A DNA stretch of 64,000 bases, taken from NCBI GenBank assembly GCA_963703325.1, contig OY969805.1, positions 1,178,001 to 1,242,000 on the forward strand, read 5' to 3'. The DNA comes from Aquilonibacter sp963703325 (GTDB taxonomy: Bacteria > Vulcanimicrobiota > Vulcanimicrobiia > Vulcanimicrobiales > Vulcanimicrobiaceae). This document shows, piece by piece, positions 40,931 through 48,757 of the stretch. The notes below the pieces were generated by a model that was not told the origin of the DNA, ran no database searches, and worked only from the letters and a program-made list of their open reading frames with translations. Each line of letters starts with the position of its first letter. Positions within the stretch are counted from its first letter, which is position 1. The translations under genes and the position numbers were made by a program.

Positions 40931-41883
40931 TGGCGTCGCTTGTCCTTCACGTAGACGGAGCCGGCGATGGATTTGGCATAGCGCTTGAGTTCGGCGGCGG
41001 CTTCACCGACTTGCGCGTAGTTACCGAGCTGACCACGATCGTTGCTCACGATCGCCATTGAGAGCGTCATGATTGGAAAGCGATTAAGCGCGCCGCGGCG
41101 ATCGCGTGTTTCGATGTAGCCGGCACGTAGATCTTTGACCGAGTAGAGGTTGCGAATGTCGCGATCGAACTCGGCGATGACTTCCTTGGCAATCTCCTCG
41201 GCGCGATCGTTGGCGGTGACCACGATGAAATCGTCGCCGCCGATGTGTCCGACGAAATCGTTGGTCGTGCCGCGGCGGCGGACGGCGTCGACGGTGGCGC
41301 GCGCGAGCAATTGAATCGCTTCGTCGCCGTGCGTAAAGCCGTAGACGTCGTTGAACGCCTTAAAGTTGTCGAGGTCGAGGTAAATCACGGCGAACGGCTC
41401 GTTCGCGTCGATCCGGCGCCGCAGCTCGGCTTCGATCGCGAGATTGCCGGGGAGACGCGTCAGCGGCGAGAGCGACGAGTCGACCTCGACGCGCCGAATC
41501 TTGGCGCGCACACGTGCCAGCAACTCCTGTGGACCGAAGGGCTTGGTGATGTAATCGTCGGCGCCGGCTTCGAAGCCACGTAATTTGTCCTCGGTCTCGC
41601 CCTTCGCGGTGAGAATGATGATCGGCACGTTGGCGATCGTCGGATTCTGGTGGTTACGAATCCGTTTCGCGACTTCGTAACCGTCCATGTGCGGCATCAT
41701 CAAATCCAGCAACACGATATCGGGCTGCAGCTGCTCGATCGTCGAGAGTGCCTCGGGTCCGTCGGACGCCGTCTCGACGGTAAAGCCGGCCAACTCGAGA
41801 TTGGTCGAGATAATCTTGCGCAGGTTGCGATCGTCGTCGACGACGAGCACGCGGTGGCCGGCACCTTGCGCGATCTCCTTCAC
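40927..41883 (-). CDS. response regulator with GGDEF-type domain (GGDDF)
   Basis: The 318-residue protein has a receiver domain (residues 10-130; DDD, Asp60 in IVLLDLMMPHMDG, ILTAKGE, YITKPFG) and a GGDEF-type domain (about 140-310). The substrate strand reads AVIYLDLDNFKAFNDVYGFT. The active-site loop is GGDDF instead of GGDEF, so diguanylate cyclase activity is uncertain. Such proteins usually make cyclic di-GMP when phosphorylated. It overlaps the kinase gene upstream and the EnvC-like gene downstream through ATGA, an unusual position inside a division operon. Confidence 0.9.
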   Translation of the reverse strand: MKEIAQGAGHRVLVVDDDRNLRKIISTNLELAGFTVETASDGPEALSTIEQLQPDIVLLDLMMPHMDGYEVAKRIRNHQNPTIANVPIIILTAKGETEDKLRGFEAGADDYITKPFGPQELLARVRAKIRRVEVDSSLSPLTRLPGNLAIEAELRRRIDANEPFAVIYLDLDNFKAFNDVYGFTHGDEAIQLLARATVDAVRRRGTTNDFVGHIGGDDFIVVTANDRAEEIAKEVIAEFDRDIRNLYSVKDLRAGYIETRDRRGALNRFPIMTLSMAIVSNDRGQLGNYAQVGEAAAELKRYAKSIAGSVYVKDKRRQ

Positions 41884-42890
41884 GACGCGTCCCGTGCACT
41901 CGGCGACGGGAGCGAGATCGTAAACGTGCTACCGCCGTGCGGCACGCTTTCGACGGAGACGGTTCCGCCGTGCGCTTGGACGATCTCGCGCGTGATCGTG
42001 AGGCCAAGGCCGCTGCCGCCGGTCGCGGCGGTCAAGTTGCGCTCGACGCGGTAAAAGCGGTCGAAGATATACGGAAGATGTTCCTCGCCGATTCCGATGC
42101 CGCTATCGCTCACGCGCACGGCGACCACCGCGCCCTCGTCCAGTCCTTCGATCACGACACTTGCCGAATCGGCAGAGAATTTCAGCGCGTTGTCGACCAG
42201 ATGTAATAGCGCGTCGCCGAGCAAGTCCGGATCGCCGCTGAGCGTTATCGCGGTCGAGCGGCGTTCGACGCGTTCGGCGGCGGTCGGACCGAGGCGCTCG
42301 AAGGCGCGATCCAGCAAGCGATCCAGCGTGACGCTCGAGCGGCTGGAGAGCAGATGACGCGCGGTGACGCGTCCAACGAGCAGCAGATCGTCGACGGCAC
42401 GCGTGAGACGGTCGGCCTGTTCTTCGATCGTGGCGAGGAAGTCGTTGCGATGATCGGCGAGCGCGTCGGGATTCGTGCGCATCGTCGTCGCGTAGGCTTT
42501 GATGGTAGCGATCGGCGTTTTGAGCTCGTGCGAAACGGCCGCGACGATTTCTTCTTTGAGCTGTTCGATCGCGGCAAAGCGCAGTTCGCGCCCAAATGAG
42601 AGCAGCCAGCCGTCATCGACGCTGAGCATGGTTGCCTGCAGCGTTCTCCGCCGCTCATCTTGGGCGAAGAGCACGATCGGCTCGGGAACCACGGCCAAGC
42701 CGAGCGGCGGTTCGACGCGCGCGAAAAGCTCGTCGAGACATTTGCCGACCGCGTCGGCGCGCGCGATAGCCGTGATCGCCGTGGCGCTCGCGCTCCACGC
42801 AGCGACGACGCCATCCGAACCTACATACGCGATCCCATCGGATATCCAGTCGGCGAGCGCATCGAAATCGAGCTCGACGCGTAAATGCAT
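41880..42890 (-). CDS. soluble PAS-type histidine kinase in the ftsEX operon
   Basis: The 336-residue kinase has no membrane segment. Residues 1-100 form a PAS-like sensor (DWISDGIAYVGSDGVVAAWS). The dimerisation box VAAVSHELKTPIATIKAYA carries His121. The ATPase domain is intact (DNALKFSADSA, DSGIGIGEEHLPYIFDRFYR, GGSGLGLTITREI). It follows ftsX by 18 bases and overlaps the response regulator gene by four, so it should phosphorylate that regulator. As a cytoplasmic sensor in a division operon it could monitor FtsEX activity or a cytoplasmic ligand. Confidence 0.92.
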   Translation of the reverse strand: MHLRVELDFDALADWISDGIAYVGSDGVVAAWSASATAITAIARADAVGKCLDELFARVEPPLGLAVVPEPIVLFAQDERRRTLQATMLSVDDGWLLSFGRELRFAAIEQLKEEIVAAVSHELKTPIATIKAYATTMRTNPDALADHRNDFLATIEEQADRLTRAVDDLLLVGRVTARHLLSSRSSVTLDRLLDRAFERLGPTAAERVERRSTAITLSGDPDLLGDALLHLVDNALKFSADSASVVIEGLDEGAVVAVRVSDSGIGIGEEHLPYIFDRFYRVERNLTAATGGSGLGLTITREIVQAHGGTVSVESVPHGGSTFTISLPSPSARDAS

Positions 42891-42908
42891 TAGTGGCCTG
42901 CCACTTGG

Positions 42909-43790
42909 CTACGTCCGCAGATGACGGCCGACCGAGATCCACGAGGCGACGATGCCGATCGCGCCGCCGACACCGATCAGCTGCGTCACGAGCAGCGGCC
43001 CATCGATTGGTGCGCTGTTCAACTGAACCCACGGCAAAGCCAGGAGCAGTTGCGGCCACAGCCAGAAGCGCGCGATAACCAGGATCGCGACGGCGAGCAG
43101 CGAGCCGATGACGCCGTCGAGTAAGCCTTCGCAGACGAACGGGGCACGGATATACAGATTCGTCGCGCCGACCAGTTGCATGATCGAAATCTCGCGCCGG
43201 CGTGCGAAGACGGTCAAGCGGATCGTGTTCGAGATAATGACGCCCGCAACAACCAGGAACAATCCGATCACGCCGAGACCGATCGGACGCAACACGCTGC
43301 CGAGCGCGAGCAGCCGCGCCACGATAGCCTGCGGGAAAAAGACCTTGTCGACTCCCGGCCGCGTCTGCAGTTCGGTAGCCATCGCGGCGACGCCGCGCGG
43401 ATCGTGCAGCCACACGCGCAATTTGTCGGGCAACGGGTTTTCCGTCAGGAGCGACATGTCGATCGCGCCGTGCGTCTGGGCGCTTAGCTCGCCCAGGCCC
43501 TGCTTCTTCGGGACGAACTGCGTGGAAGCAACGCGAGGATCGTGTTCGAGTGCGGCGCGTAGCGCGTCTTCCTGCGCGGTCGTTACGTCGCTTTTGAAGT
43601 AGACCGAAATCTCGATCTGGTTGAGCAGATCGTTGCCGAGCCCGGTGAGTGTTTGATGAACGAAGATAAAGGCACCGAGGAGGATGATGGTCATAGCGAC
43701 CGTCCCGATCGCGGTCACTTGCATGCCGGCGTTGCGCGTAAAGTTGCGCAACACCTCACCCAGAAAGAATTTGACCTTGCCCGAGTCCAA
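42909..43790 (-). CDS. ftsX: cell division ABC permease FtsX
   Basis: The protein of about 293 residues has a short cytoplasmic start (KVKFFLGEVLRNFTRNAG), a first helix and a periplasmic loop of about 100 residues (QIEISVYFKSDVTTAQEDAL, LTENPLPDKLRVWLHDPRGV). Three further helices follow, with the FtsX/MacB motif FARRREISIMQLVGATNLYI. FtsX passes the ATPase state of FtsE to periplasmic EnvC/PcsB. The frame stays open upstream, but FtsX homologues begin near KVKFF, so I use the TTG at 43790, which overlaps ftsE by 35 bases. Start uncertainty is real. Confidence 0.9.
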   Translation of the reverse strand: MDSGKVKFFLGEVLRNFTRNAGMQVTAIGTVAMTIILLGAFIFVHQTLTGLGNDLLNQIEISVYFKSDVTTAQEDALRAALEHDPRVASTQFVPKKQGLGELSAQTHGAIDMSLLTENPLPDKLRVWLHDPRGVAAMATELQTRPGVDKVFFPQAIVARLLALGSVLRPIGLGVIGLFLVVAGVIISNTIRLTVFARRREISIMQLVGATNLYIRAPFVCEGLLDGVIGSLLAVAILVIARFWLWPQLLLALPWVQLNSAPIDGPLLVTQLIGVGGAIGIVASWISVGRHLRT

Positions 43791-44466
43791 GATAGTAGTA
43801 GCCTCGTTCTTCGTCGGTGACGACCCTGCCGTCTTCGAGCCGCACGACGCGGCGGCGCATGCGATCGACAACGGCTTGGTTGTGAGTGGCGACGAGCACT
43901 GTCGTGCCCTTGAGGTTGATGCGCAGCAACAACTCCATGATCTCGGTCGTGTTCGACGGATCGAGATTGCCGGTCGGTTCGTCGCAAAGCAGAATCTTTG
44001 GATTGTTGACGAGCGCTCGCGCGATCGCGGTGCGCTGCTGTTCACCGCCGGAGAGTTCGCCCGGATACATGCGGCTCTTGTGCGCGAGCCCGACGAGGTC
44101 GAGCGCGCGCGGTACCTGACGCATCACGTCTTTGGTGTGCGCGCCGGTCACCTGCATCGCAAAGGCGACGTTTTCCCACACCGTCTTGTCGCTGAGGAGT
44201 TTGAAATCTTGAAAGACGACGCCGAGATGACGCCGCAACGCCGGTACACGGCCACGACGAAGGCGATCGACGCGAATACCATCGACCGTGATCTCACCGG
44301 TGCTGGGGAGCTGTTCGCGATAGAGCAACCGTAGGAGACTGGACTTGCCGGTCCCCGAGTGTCCTACCAGGAACACAAAGTCGCCCTTGCCGATCTCAAG
44401 CGTGACGTTATCGAGAGCTCGTACGCCGTTCTGATAGACCAGCGAGACATTACGCAGAGAAATCAT
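43756..44466 (-). CDS. ftsE: cell division ATP-binding protein FtsE
   Basis: The 236-residue ABC ATPase has Walker A GHSGTGKSSLLRL, Q-loop VFQDFKLL, signature LSGGEQQRTAIARAL, Walker B ILLCDEPTGNLDP and the switch histidine in VATHNQAVV. It opens with the FtsE-type start MISLRNVSLVYQNGVRALDN. With FtsX it controls septal peptidoglycan hydrolysis. It is the first gene of the minus-strand operon ftsE-ftsX-kinase-regulator-M23-S41-S41. It is divergent from an acyl-CoA dehydrogenase gene with 47 bases between the starts. Confidence 0.95.
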   Translation of the reverse strand: MISLRNVSLVYQNGVRALDNVTLEIGKGDFVFLVGHSGTGKSSLLRLLYREQLPSTGEITVDGIRVDRLRRGRVPALRRHLGVVFQDFKLLSDKTVWENVAFAMQVTGAHTKDVMRQVPRALDLVGLAHKSRMYPGELSGGEQQRTAIARALVNNPKILLCDEPTGNLDPSNTTEIMELLLRINLKGTTVLVATHNQAVVDRMRRRVVRLEDGRVVTDEERGYYYLGLGQGQILSG

Positions 44467-44513
44467 TGCTGCAAAAGGGTTTTTCCTTAGGGCGGGAGCT
44501 ATACCTCCGGGCT

Positions 44514-45662
44514 ATGAATTTCGATCTGACCGACGATCAGAAAGCGATCCAACGCCTCGCTCGCGATTTCGCGCAAAACGAGGTGCGGCCGCGCGCTGAG
44601 GAGATGGATCGGGAAGAAGCCTTTCCGTACGATCTCGTGGCGCAGATGGCCGAGCTCGGCTTTATGGGGCTACCGTTTCCCGAAGAGTACGGCGGCTCCG
44701 GTGCCGACACAGTAAGCTACGCGCTTGCGGTGATGGAGATCGCTCGCGTCGACGCATCGACCGCGATCACCATGGCCGCGCACATCTCGCTTGGCGCATC
44801 GCCTTTCTATCTTTTCGGCACGGAAGAGCAGAAACAGCGGTATCTGGTTCCGCTTGCACAGGGGAAGATGCTTTGGGGCTTCGGCCTGACCGAGCCCAAT
44901 GCGGGCAGCGATGCCGGCAACGTCCAGACTAAGGCGCGGCTGGAGGGCGGGAAGTGGGTGATCAACGGCACGAAGGCCTTCATCACCAACTCCGGCACGA
45001 CGATCAGCGGCGGGACGACGATCACCGCGGCCACCGGAACGCGGGCCGACGGCAAGCCCGAGATCTCGAACCTGATCGTCCCGCAAGATACCCCGGGCTT
45101 CACCCGCAGCAAGAAGTATAAGAAGATGGGCTGGCGCGCGTCGGACACCCGCGAGCTGAGCTTCGTCGATGTGACGGTGCCCGAAGCGAACTTGCTCGGC
45201 GAGCGAGGCGAGGGCTTCGCCCAGTTTCTGAAGATTCTCGACGGTGGCCGGATCTCGGTCGCGGCGCTTTCGGTGGGCCTGGCGATGGGCGCTTACGACG
45301 AGGCGCTGCAATATTCGAAAGACCGCATTGCCTTTGGTAAACCGATTAGCAAGTTCCAGGCAATCGCGTTCAAGCTGGTCGACATGCTGACCGAAATCGA
45401 GCACGCCAAGATGATGGTGCTCAAGGCCGCGTGGGAGAAAGACCAGGGCCGCGAGTTCGAACAAACTGCGAGCTTGGCGAAGCTGTACTCCGGCGAGGTT
45501 TCACGGCGCGTTGTCAACGAGGCGGTGCAAATCCACGGCGGCTACGGTTTCATGGACGAATATCCGGTTTCGCGCATGTACCGCGATCAAAAGATCAACG
45601 AGATCGGCGAAGGCACCAACGAAGTACAACGCATGGTGCTCGCCCGCATGATGGGTTTGTAA
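44514..45662 (+). CDS. acyl-CoA dehydrogenase
   Basis: The 382-residue flavoenzyme has the family signatures in order: FDLTDDQKAIQRLARDFA, LTEPNAGSDAGNVQTKA (flavin contact), TEIEHAKMMVLKAAWEKDQG, VQIHGGYGFMDEYPVSRMYR, and the catalytic glutamate segment EIGEGTNEVQRMVLARMM. It oxidises acyl-CoA to enoyl-CoA and passes electrons to ETF. Short-chain (butyryl-CoA-type) specificity is suggested by overall fit. The ATG at 44514 follows TATACC by eight bases and is preferred over an upstream start at 44466. Confidence 0.95.
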   Translation: MNFDLTDDQKAIQRLARDFAQNEVRPRAEEMDREEAFPYDLVAQMAELGFMGLPFPEEYGGSGADTVSYALAVMEIARVDASTAITMAAHISLGASPFYLFGTEEQKQRYLVPLAQGKMLWGFGLTEPNAGSDAGNVQTKARLEGGKWVINGTKAFITNSGTTISGGTTITAATGTRADGKPEISNLIVPQDTPGFTRSKKYKKMGWRASDTRELSFVDVTVPEANLLGERGEGFAQFLKILDGGRISVAALSVGLAMGAYDEALQYSKDRIAFGKPISKFQAIAFKLVDMLTEIEHAKMMVLKAAWEKDQGREFEQTASLAKLYSGEVSRRVVNEAVQIHGGYGFMDEYPVSRMYRDQKINEIGEGTNEVQRMVLARMMGL

Positions 45663-45671
45663 CGCGCCTCC

Positions 45672-45707
45672 TGTCATCCCGAGCTAGCGAAGCGAAGTCG
45701 AGGGACC
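45672..45707 (+). repeat. dispersed CHPERSR-type repeat, copy 4
   Basis: TGTCATCCCGAGCTAGCGAA followed by GCGAAGTCGAGGGACC. It occupies most of the gap between two convergent genes, where it might also serve as a terminator. Confidence 0.85.
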
Positions 45708-45736
45708 GACGAAGCAACACTCTGCGTCGGATTATG

Positions 45737-46765
45737 CTAGCGCGAGAGGGGCGTTTTGCTATCGGTCGTGAGAACGATTTCTCCCGCGTGCTCGAGCGCT
45801 CGCAAAAACTCAGACGCGTTGACGAGCTGGCCGAGCGCAAAAGCTCCGGCACGTTGCTGCGGCGTTTGGCAAGTGCGTTCAATCGCTTCGACGACGATCG
45901 GTGCGGTGATCGCGTAGATGTCGGCGCCTTCGGCGGTGACGCATTGCTCTTCTTCGGCGCACTGAACCCTCGCGTCGATAACAAAGCGCTGGTTCGAGCG
46001 TCCGCGCGCGTCGGACGCGACCGGCTCCGGTGTTTTGGGGTCGCGAATGTCGCGCAGCGGCGCGGTATTCAAGTAATTATGCATATCACGCGCGTGCAAA
46101 TGACGGGTCATCAGAATCGTCTCGGTAAACGGCAATTCGACGACCCCTTGCGTTCCAAACGGCGGCAGAAATCTCCATGACGACGGCGCCGACGGTTGCA
46201 TCGGTGTAAGCGTTCCATCGGAAAACGTCAGTCGGGGCGCGGTATTGCGCTCGCCGGTGCGGCGTGAGCCGCGCGTAGGCCACCAACTGCTCAGTGCAAT
46301 GGCGATGTCGATGCGGTCTGCTTGCGACCAATCACCCATTGCGTACGTCGCCAAGAGATCGCCCAGACCGCCATAGAATCCGGCGGCGGGAACGATGAGG
46401 ATGCCGCGCTCACGCGCCGGCGCGTCGAACACCTCGAACGTCGAACGCGCACTCTCTTGTTCTGCGGTAACGTCGAAGTAATGCACGCGGCAACGCAGCG
46501 CCGCTTCGATGAGCGGCGCAGCCGTGTCGAGGAAGGGCCCGGCGCAGTTGACCACCGCATCCGCACCCGCGAGTGCGCGGTCAAGTGAATCCGCACTATC
46601 GAGGCTCGCGACCCGAATCTCCAGCTCCACGCCGTGAACGAGAAGCGCCGCCGCTGTCTTTGATGCGTCTCGTCCGATTGCGATCGGGACGTGGCCGCGA
46701 CTCAGCAGCTCCCCGATAACGAAGCGCGCTGTGTGCCCTGAGGCGCCATAGACCGCGATGTTCAT
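45737..46765 (-). CDS. saccharopine dehydrogenase-like NAD(P)-binding protein
   Basis: The 342-residue protein starts with the Rossmann motif VYGASGHTARFVIGELLSRG, then VASLDSADSLDRALAGADAV and VNCAGPF. AAGFYGGLGDLLAT sits where the saccharopine-reductase/trans-acting enoyl reductase family has its conserved GFDS-type motif. The activity is an unassigned NAD(P)-dependent oxidoreduction. The promoter overlaps that of a divergent TetR gene. Two copies of a dyad lie in the shared 58-base region, so this gene is the likely target of the TetR regulator. AGGAA lies six bases before the ATG. Confidence 0.82.
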   Translation of the reverse strand: MNIAVYGASGHTARFVIGELLSRGHVPIAIGRDASKTAAALLVHGVELEIRVASLDSADSLDRALAGADAVVNCAGPFLDTAAPLIEAALRCRVHYFDVTAEQESARSTFEVFDAPARERGILIVPAAGFYGGLGDLLATYAMGDWSQADRIDIAIALSSWWPTRGSRRTGERNTAPRLTFSDGTLTPMQPSAPSSWRFLPPFGTQGVVELPFTETILMTRHLHARDMHNYLNTAPLRDIRDPKTPEPVASDARGRSNQRFVIDARVQCAEEEQCVTAEGADIYAITAPIVVEAIERTCQTPQQRAGAFALGQLVNASEFLRALEHAGEIVLTTDSKTPLSR

Positions 46766-46779
46766 GTCGATTCCTCGCT

Positions 46780-46793
46780 ACAGACTTGTCTGT
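46780..46793. promoter_or_regulatory. TetR operator 1 (ACAGAC-tt-GTCTGT)
   Basis: A perfect 6-bp-arm dyad lies downstream of the minus-strand promoter and before the dehydrogenase-like gene. It matches operator 2 except for the two central bases. Confidence 0.75.
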
Positions 46794-46796
46794 TGC

Positions 46797-46830
46797 TTGC
46801 ATTAAAACAGACAGGTCTGTATCATGTCAA
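46797..46830. promoter_or_regulatory. overlapping divergent promoters with TetR operator 2 (46807-46820) in both spacers
   Basis: Minus-strand TTGACA (46830-46825) and TTTAAT (46806-46801) are 18 bases apart. Plus-strand TTGCAT (46797-46802) and TATCAT (46820-46825) are 17 bases apart. The second dyad, ACAGAC-ag-GTCTGT at 46807-46820, fills both spacers, so one bound repressor would shut both genes. The plus-strand -10 box points to the ATG at 46833 as start. Confidence 0.7.
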
Positions 46831-46832
46831 GT

Positions 46833-47393
46833 ATGGACGAGCTCAAGGAGCGGATTTTAGGGACGGCCTCGGAGCTGTTCTATCGTGAGGGCGCGCACGC
46901 GGTCGGGGTCGATCTGGTGGTCGAGCGGGCCGGGGTGGCCAAGACCAGCCTCTATCGGCACTTTCGAACGAAAGACGATCTCATCGCGGCATTTCTCCAA
47001 CGAGAGGACGAGCAGTTCTGGAAGAAATGGGACAACATTGCCGCGCTTCATCCGTCGGACGCGCAGGCGGAACTCGACGCGCACATGGAGTGGGTCGGTG
47101 AGCGGCTCGGCCGCAAAAACTATCGCGGCTGCCCGCAGTTGAACATGGCTGCCGAATTTCCGGATTCGCAGCACCCAGCGCGCGTGGTTGCCGCTGCGCA
47201 CAAGCTCGAACTTCGCCGCCGCCTAAAAGTCATTGCCGATCGATTAGGCGTGCAACGTCCCGACGACCTCGCCGCGCAGTTGCTGCTGCTGGTAAACGGC
47301 GCCTTCGTGAGTTCGCAGGTGATTAGCGGCGACGAAGCCGTGCCGCTGCTGCGCGCGGCCTCGCGCGCACTCGTTGCAGCGGCGCGCACCTAG
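46833..47393 (+). CDS. TetR-family transcriptional regulator
   Basis: The protein of about 186 residues has the TetR N-terminal helix-turn-helix (LKERILGTASELFYREGAHA, then VERAGVAKTSLYRHFRTKDD). The C-terminal ligand domain resembles TetR_C members with RGCPQLNMAAEFPD. I start at the second ATG (46833) because a TATCAT box overlaps the first one at 46824 and ends seven bases before 46833. Two matching operators upstream support autorepression and control of the divergent oxidoreductase gene. The inducer is unknown and may be a substrate of that enzyme. Confidence 0.9.
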   Translation: MDELKERILGTASELFYREGAHAVGVDLVVERAGVAKTSLYRHFRTKDDLIAAFLQREDEQFWKKWDNIAALHPSDAQAELDAHMEWVGERLGRKNYRGCPQLNMAAEFPDSQHPARVVAAAHKLELRRRLKVIADRLGVQRPDDLAAQLLLLVNGAFVSSQVISGDEAVPLLRAASRALVAAART

Positions 47394-47406
47394 CACATCG
47401 ACGCGT

Positions 47407-48153
47407 TTAGTCTTCGTCGTCTTCTTCGAGGCCGCCGGGCTCGTCCGGATCGATACCCCAGCCTTCGTACGAACCGCCGAATGGCTTGATCGCGCGCGCA
47501 ATGTCGGTGCGCGCGGCTTTGAGATTCGCCGTCGTCACCAGCATCGTGCGACTTGCTTCGATCACCGTTTCGCTGTCGTAGGCTTCCTCGTTGATTTCGA
47601 AGCCGGCCGCCACCAGCGCATGCGCGGCGGCGTCTTCCTTCCCTTCGGGCACGTCGCAATCGAAGATCACGGTAAACGGCTCGGCGAGATCTTCGCCGGC
47701 CTCATCCATCTGCGCAATCTGATCGGCGTCGCGCGCGTCCTCGAGTTCGTCGCCGCGCAAAATATATTTTCCGTAGGCTTTCCACGCCTCGTCGCGATCA
47801 ACCGTCACGTCAATTGCAAACGATGCCGTTCCCGCATCTTCCTTGAGTGCCGCAGATGCTTCCATGCCGGCGGCATAGATGTAAATCTCGTACTTGCCCG
47901 ACCCGCTGACCGTGCATACCGACTCCGCGTCGTTTTCCTCGCACGCGGCTTCCAGGCGCTGTTCGAGCTCGAAGAGCTCTTCGGCGACCGCTTCAGTCGG
48001 CTGGCCGCCATCGTCGGTCGCGAACCGGGCTATGGTCACCTTAACAAGGTACGGATGCGATTTTTGGAACTCGTCGTCCCCATCGAAGTCGACGTCGATC
48101 GAAACTTCGAGTGACGGGTCATCGCTCGACTCGTAGGGAATCCATTCAGACAT
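47407..48153 (-). CDS. DUF695-RraB protein (candidate RNase E regulator)
   Basis: The 248-residue acidic protein has a DUF695-like first half (EWIPYESSDDPSLEVSIDVD, HPYLVKVTIARFATDDGGQP, GSGKYEIYIYAAGMEASAAL). The RraB-like second half reads EPFTVIFDCDVPEGKEDAAA, HALVAAGFEINEEAYDSETV, GWGIDPDEPGG. RraB inhibits RNase E by binding its C-terminal region in gammaproteobacteria. A long-tailed RNase E/G is encoded about 12 kb away, so a functional link is possible but untested. The ATG at 48153 is chosen because the frame upstream loses any conserved pattern. Confidence 0.82.
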   Translation of the reverse strand: MSEWIPYESSDDPSLEVSIDVDFDGDDEFQKSHPYLVKVTIARFATDDGGQPTEAVAEELFELEQRLEAACEENDAESVCTVSGSGKYEIYIYAAGMEASAALKEDAGTASFAIDVTVDRDEAWKAYGKYILRGDELEDARDADQIAQMDEAGEDLAEPFTVIFDCDVPEGKEDAAAHALVAAGFEINEEAYDSETVIEASRTMLVTTANLKAARTDIARAIKPFGGSYEGWGIDPDEPGGLEEDDED

Positions 48154-48173
48154 GGCCCGACGGTTCTCCGCGC

Positions 48174-48204
48174 TTGCGAAAACCCATGTCGGGACGAGTA
48201 GGGT
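48174..48204 (+). promoter_or_regulatory. candidate promoter of the peroxiredoxin gene
   Basis: TTGCGA (48174-48179) and TAGGGT (48199-48204) are 19 bases apart. The ATG follows the -10 box after six bases, again predicting a leaderless mRNA. The -10 fits the TANNNT pattern rather than the full consensus. Confidence 0.4.
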
Positions 48205-48210
48205 GGTATC

Positions 48211-48750
48211 ATGCGTTATCGATTTTTTCTCGCGGCACTGCTCGCCGGCATCTGCATCGCCGCTCCGGCCTCGGCTGCGCTCCCAAATGGGACGAAAGCC
48301 CCGGAATTCACGCTGCAAGCCACGCTCGGCGGAAACGTCTTTACCTTTAATCTCGCCGATGCGCTGAAAAAGGGCCCGGTCGTACTGTACTTCTATCCAG
48401 CGGCATTTACGAAGGGCTGCACGATCGAAGCGCACGATTTCGCCGACGCGATCGATCAGTACAAAGCCCTCAATGCCACGGTAATCGGGGTTTCACACGA
48501 TCAACTCGATACGCTGCAGAAATTCTCGGTGAGCGAGTGCCGCAGCGTGTTCGCGGTTGCCGCCGATACCGATCAAGCCGTCGAGAAGGCCTACGATTCG
48601 ATTCTCGCTGCGAAGCCGCAGTACGCGAATCGCACGTCGTACGTGATTGCCCAGGACGGCACGATCGTCTACAGCTACACTGCTCTCGATCCGAGCGAGC
48701 ATGTTGCCAACACGCTCGCTGCACTAAGGACGCTCGAAGCGAAGCAGTGA
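48211..48750 (+). CDS. exported peroxiredoxin (AhpC/TSA, BCP-like)
   Basis: The 179-residue protein has a signal peptide (FFLAALLAGICIAAPASA) and a thioredoxin-fold peroxidase domain. The peroxidatic cysteine lies in PAAFTKGCTIEAHDFADAI, slightly changed from the usual PxxxTPGCTxE. VIGVSHDQLDTLQKFSVSEC supplies a possible resolving cysteine. It should reduce peroxides in the periplasm. Its partner reductant is unknown. Confidence 0.88.
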   Translation: MRYRFFLAALLAGICIAAPASAALPNGTKAPEFTLQATLGGNVFTFNLADALKKGPVVLYFYPAAFTKGCTIEAHDFADAIDQYKALNATVIGVSHDQLDTLQKFSVSECRSVFAVAADTDQAVEKAYDSILAAKPQYANRTSYVIAQDGTIVYSYTALDPSEHVANTLAALRTLEAKQ

Positions 48751-48757
48751 TCCGGTC

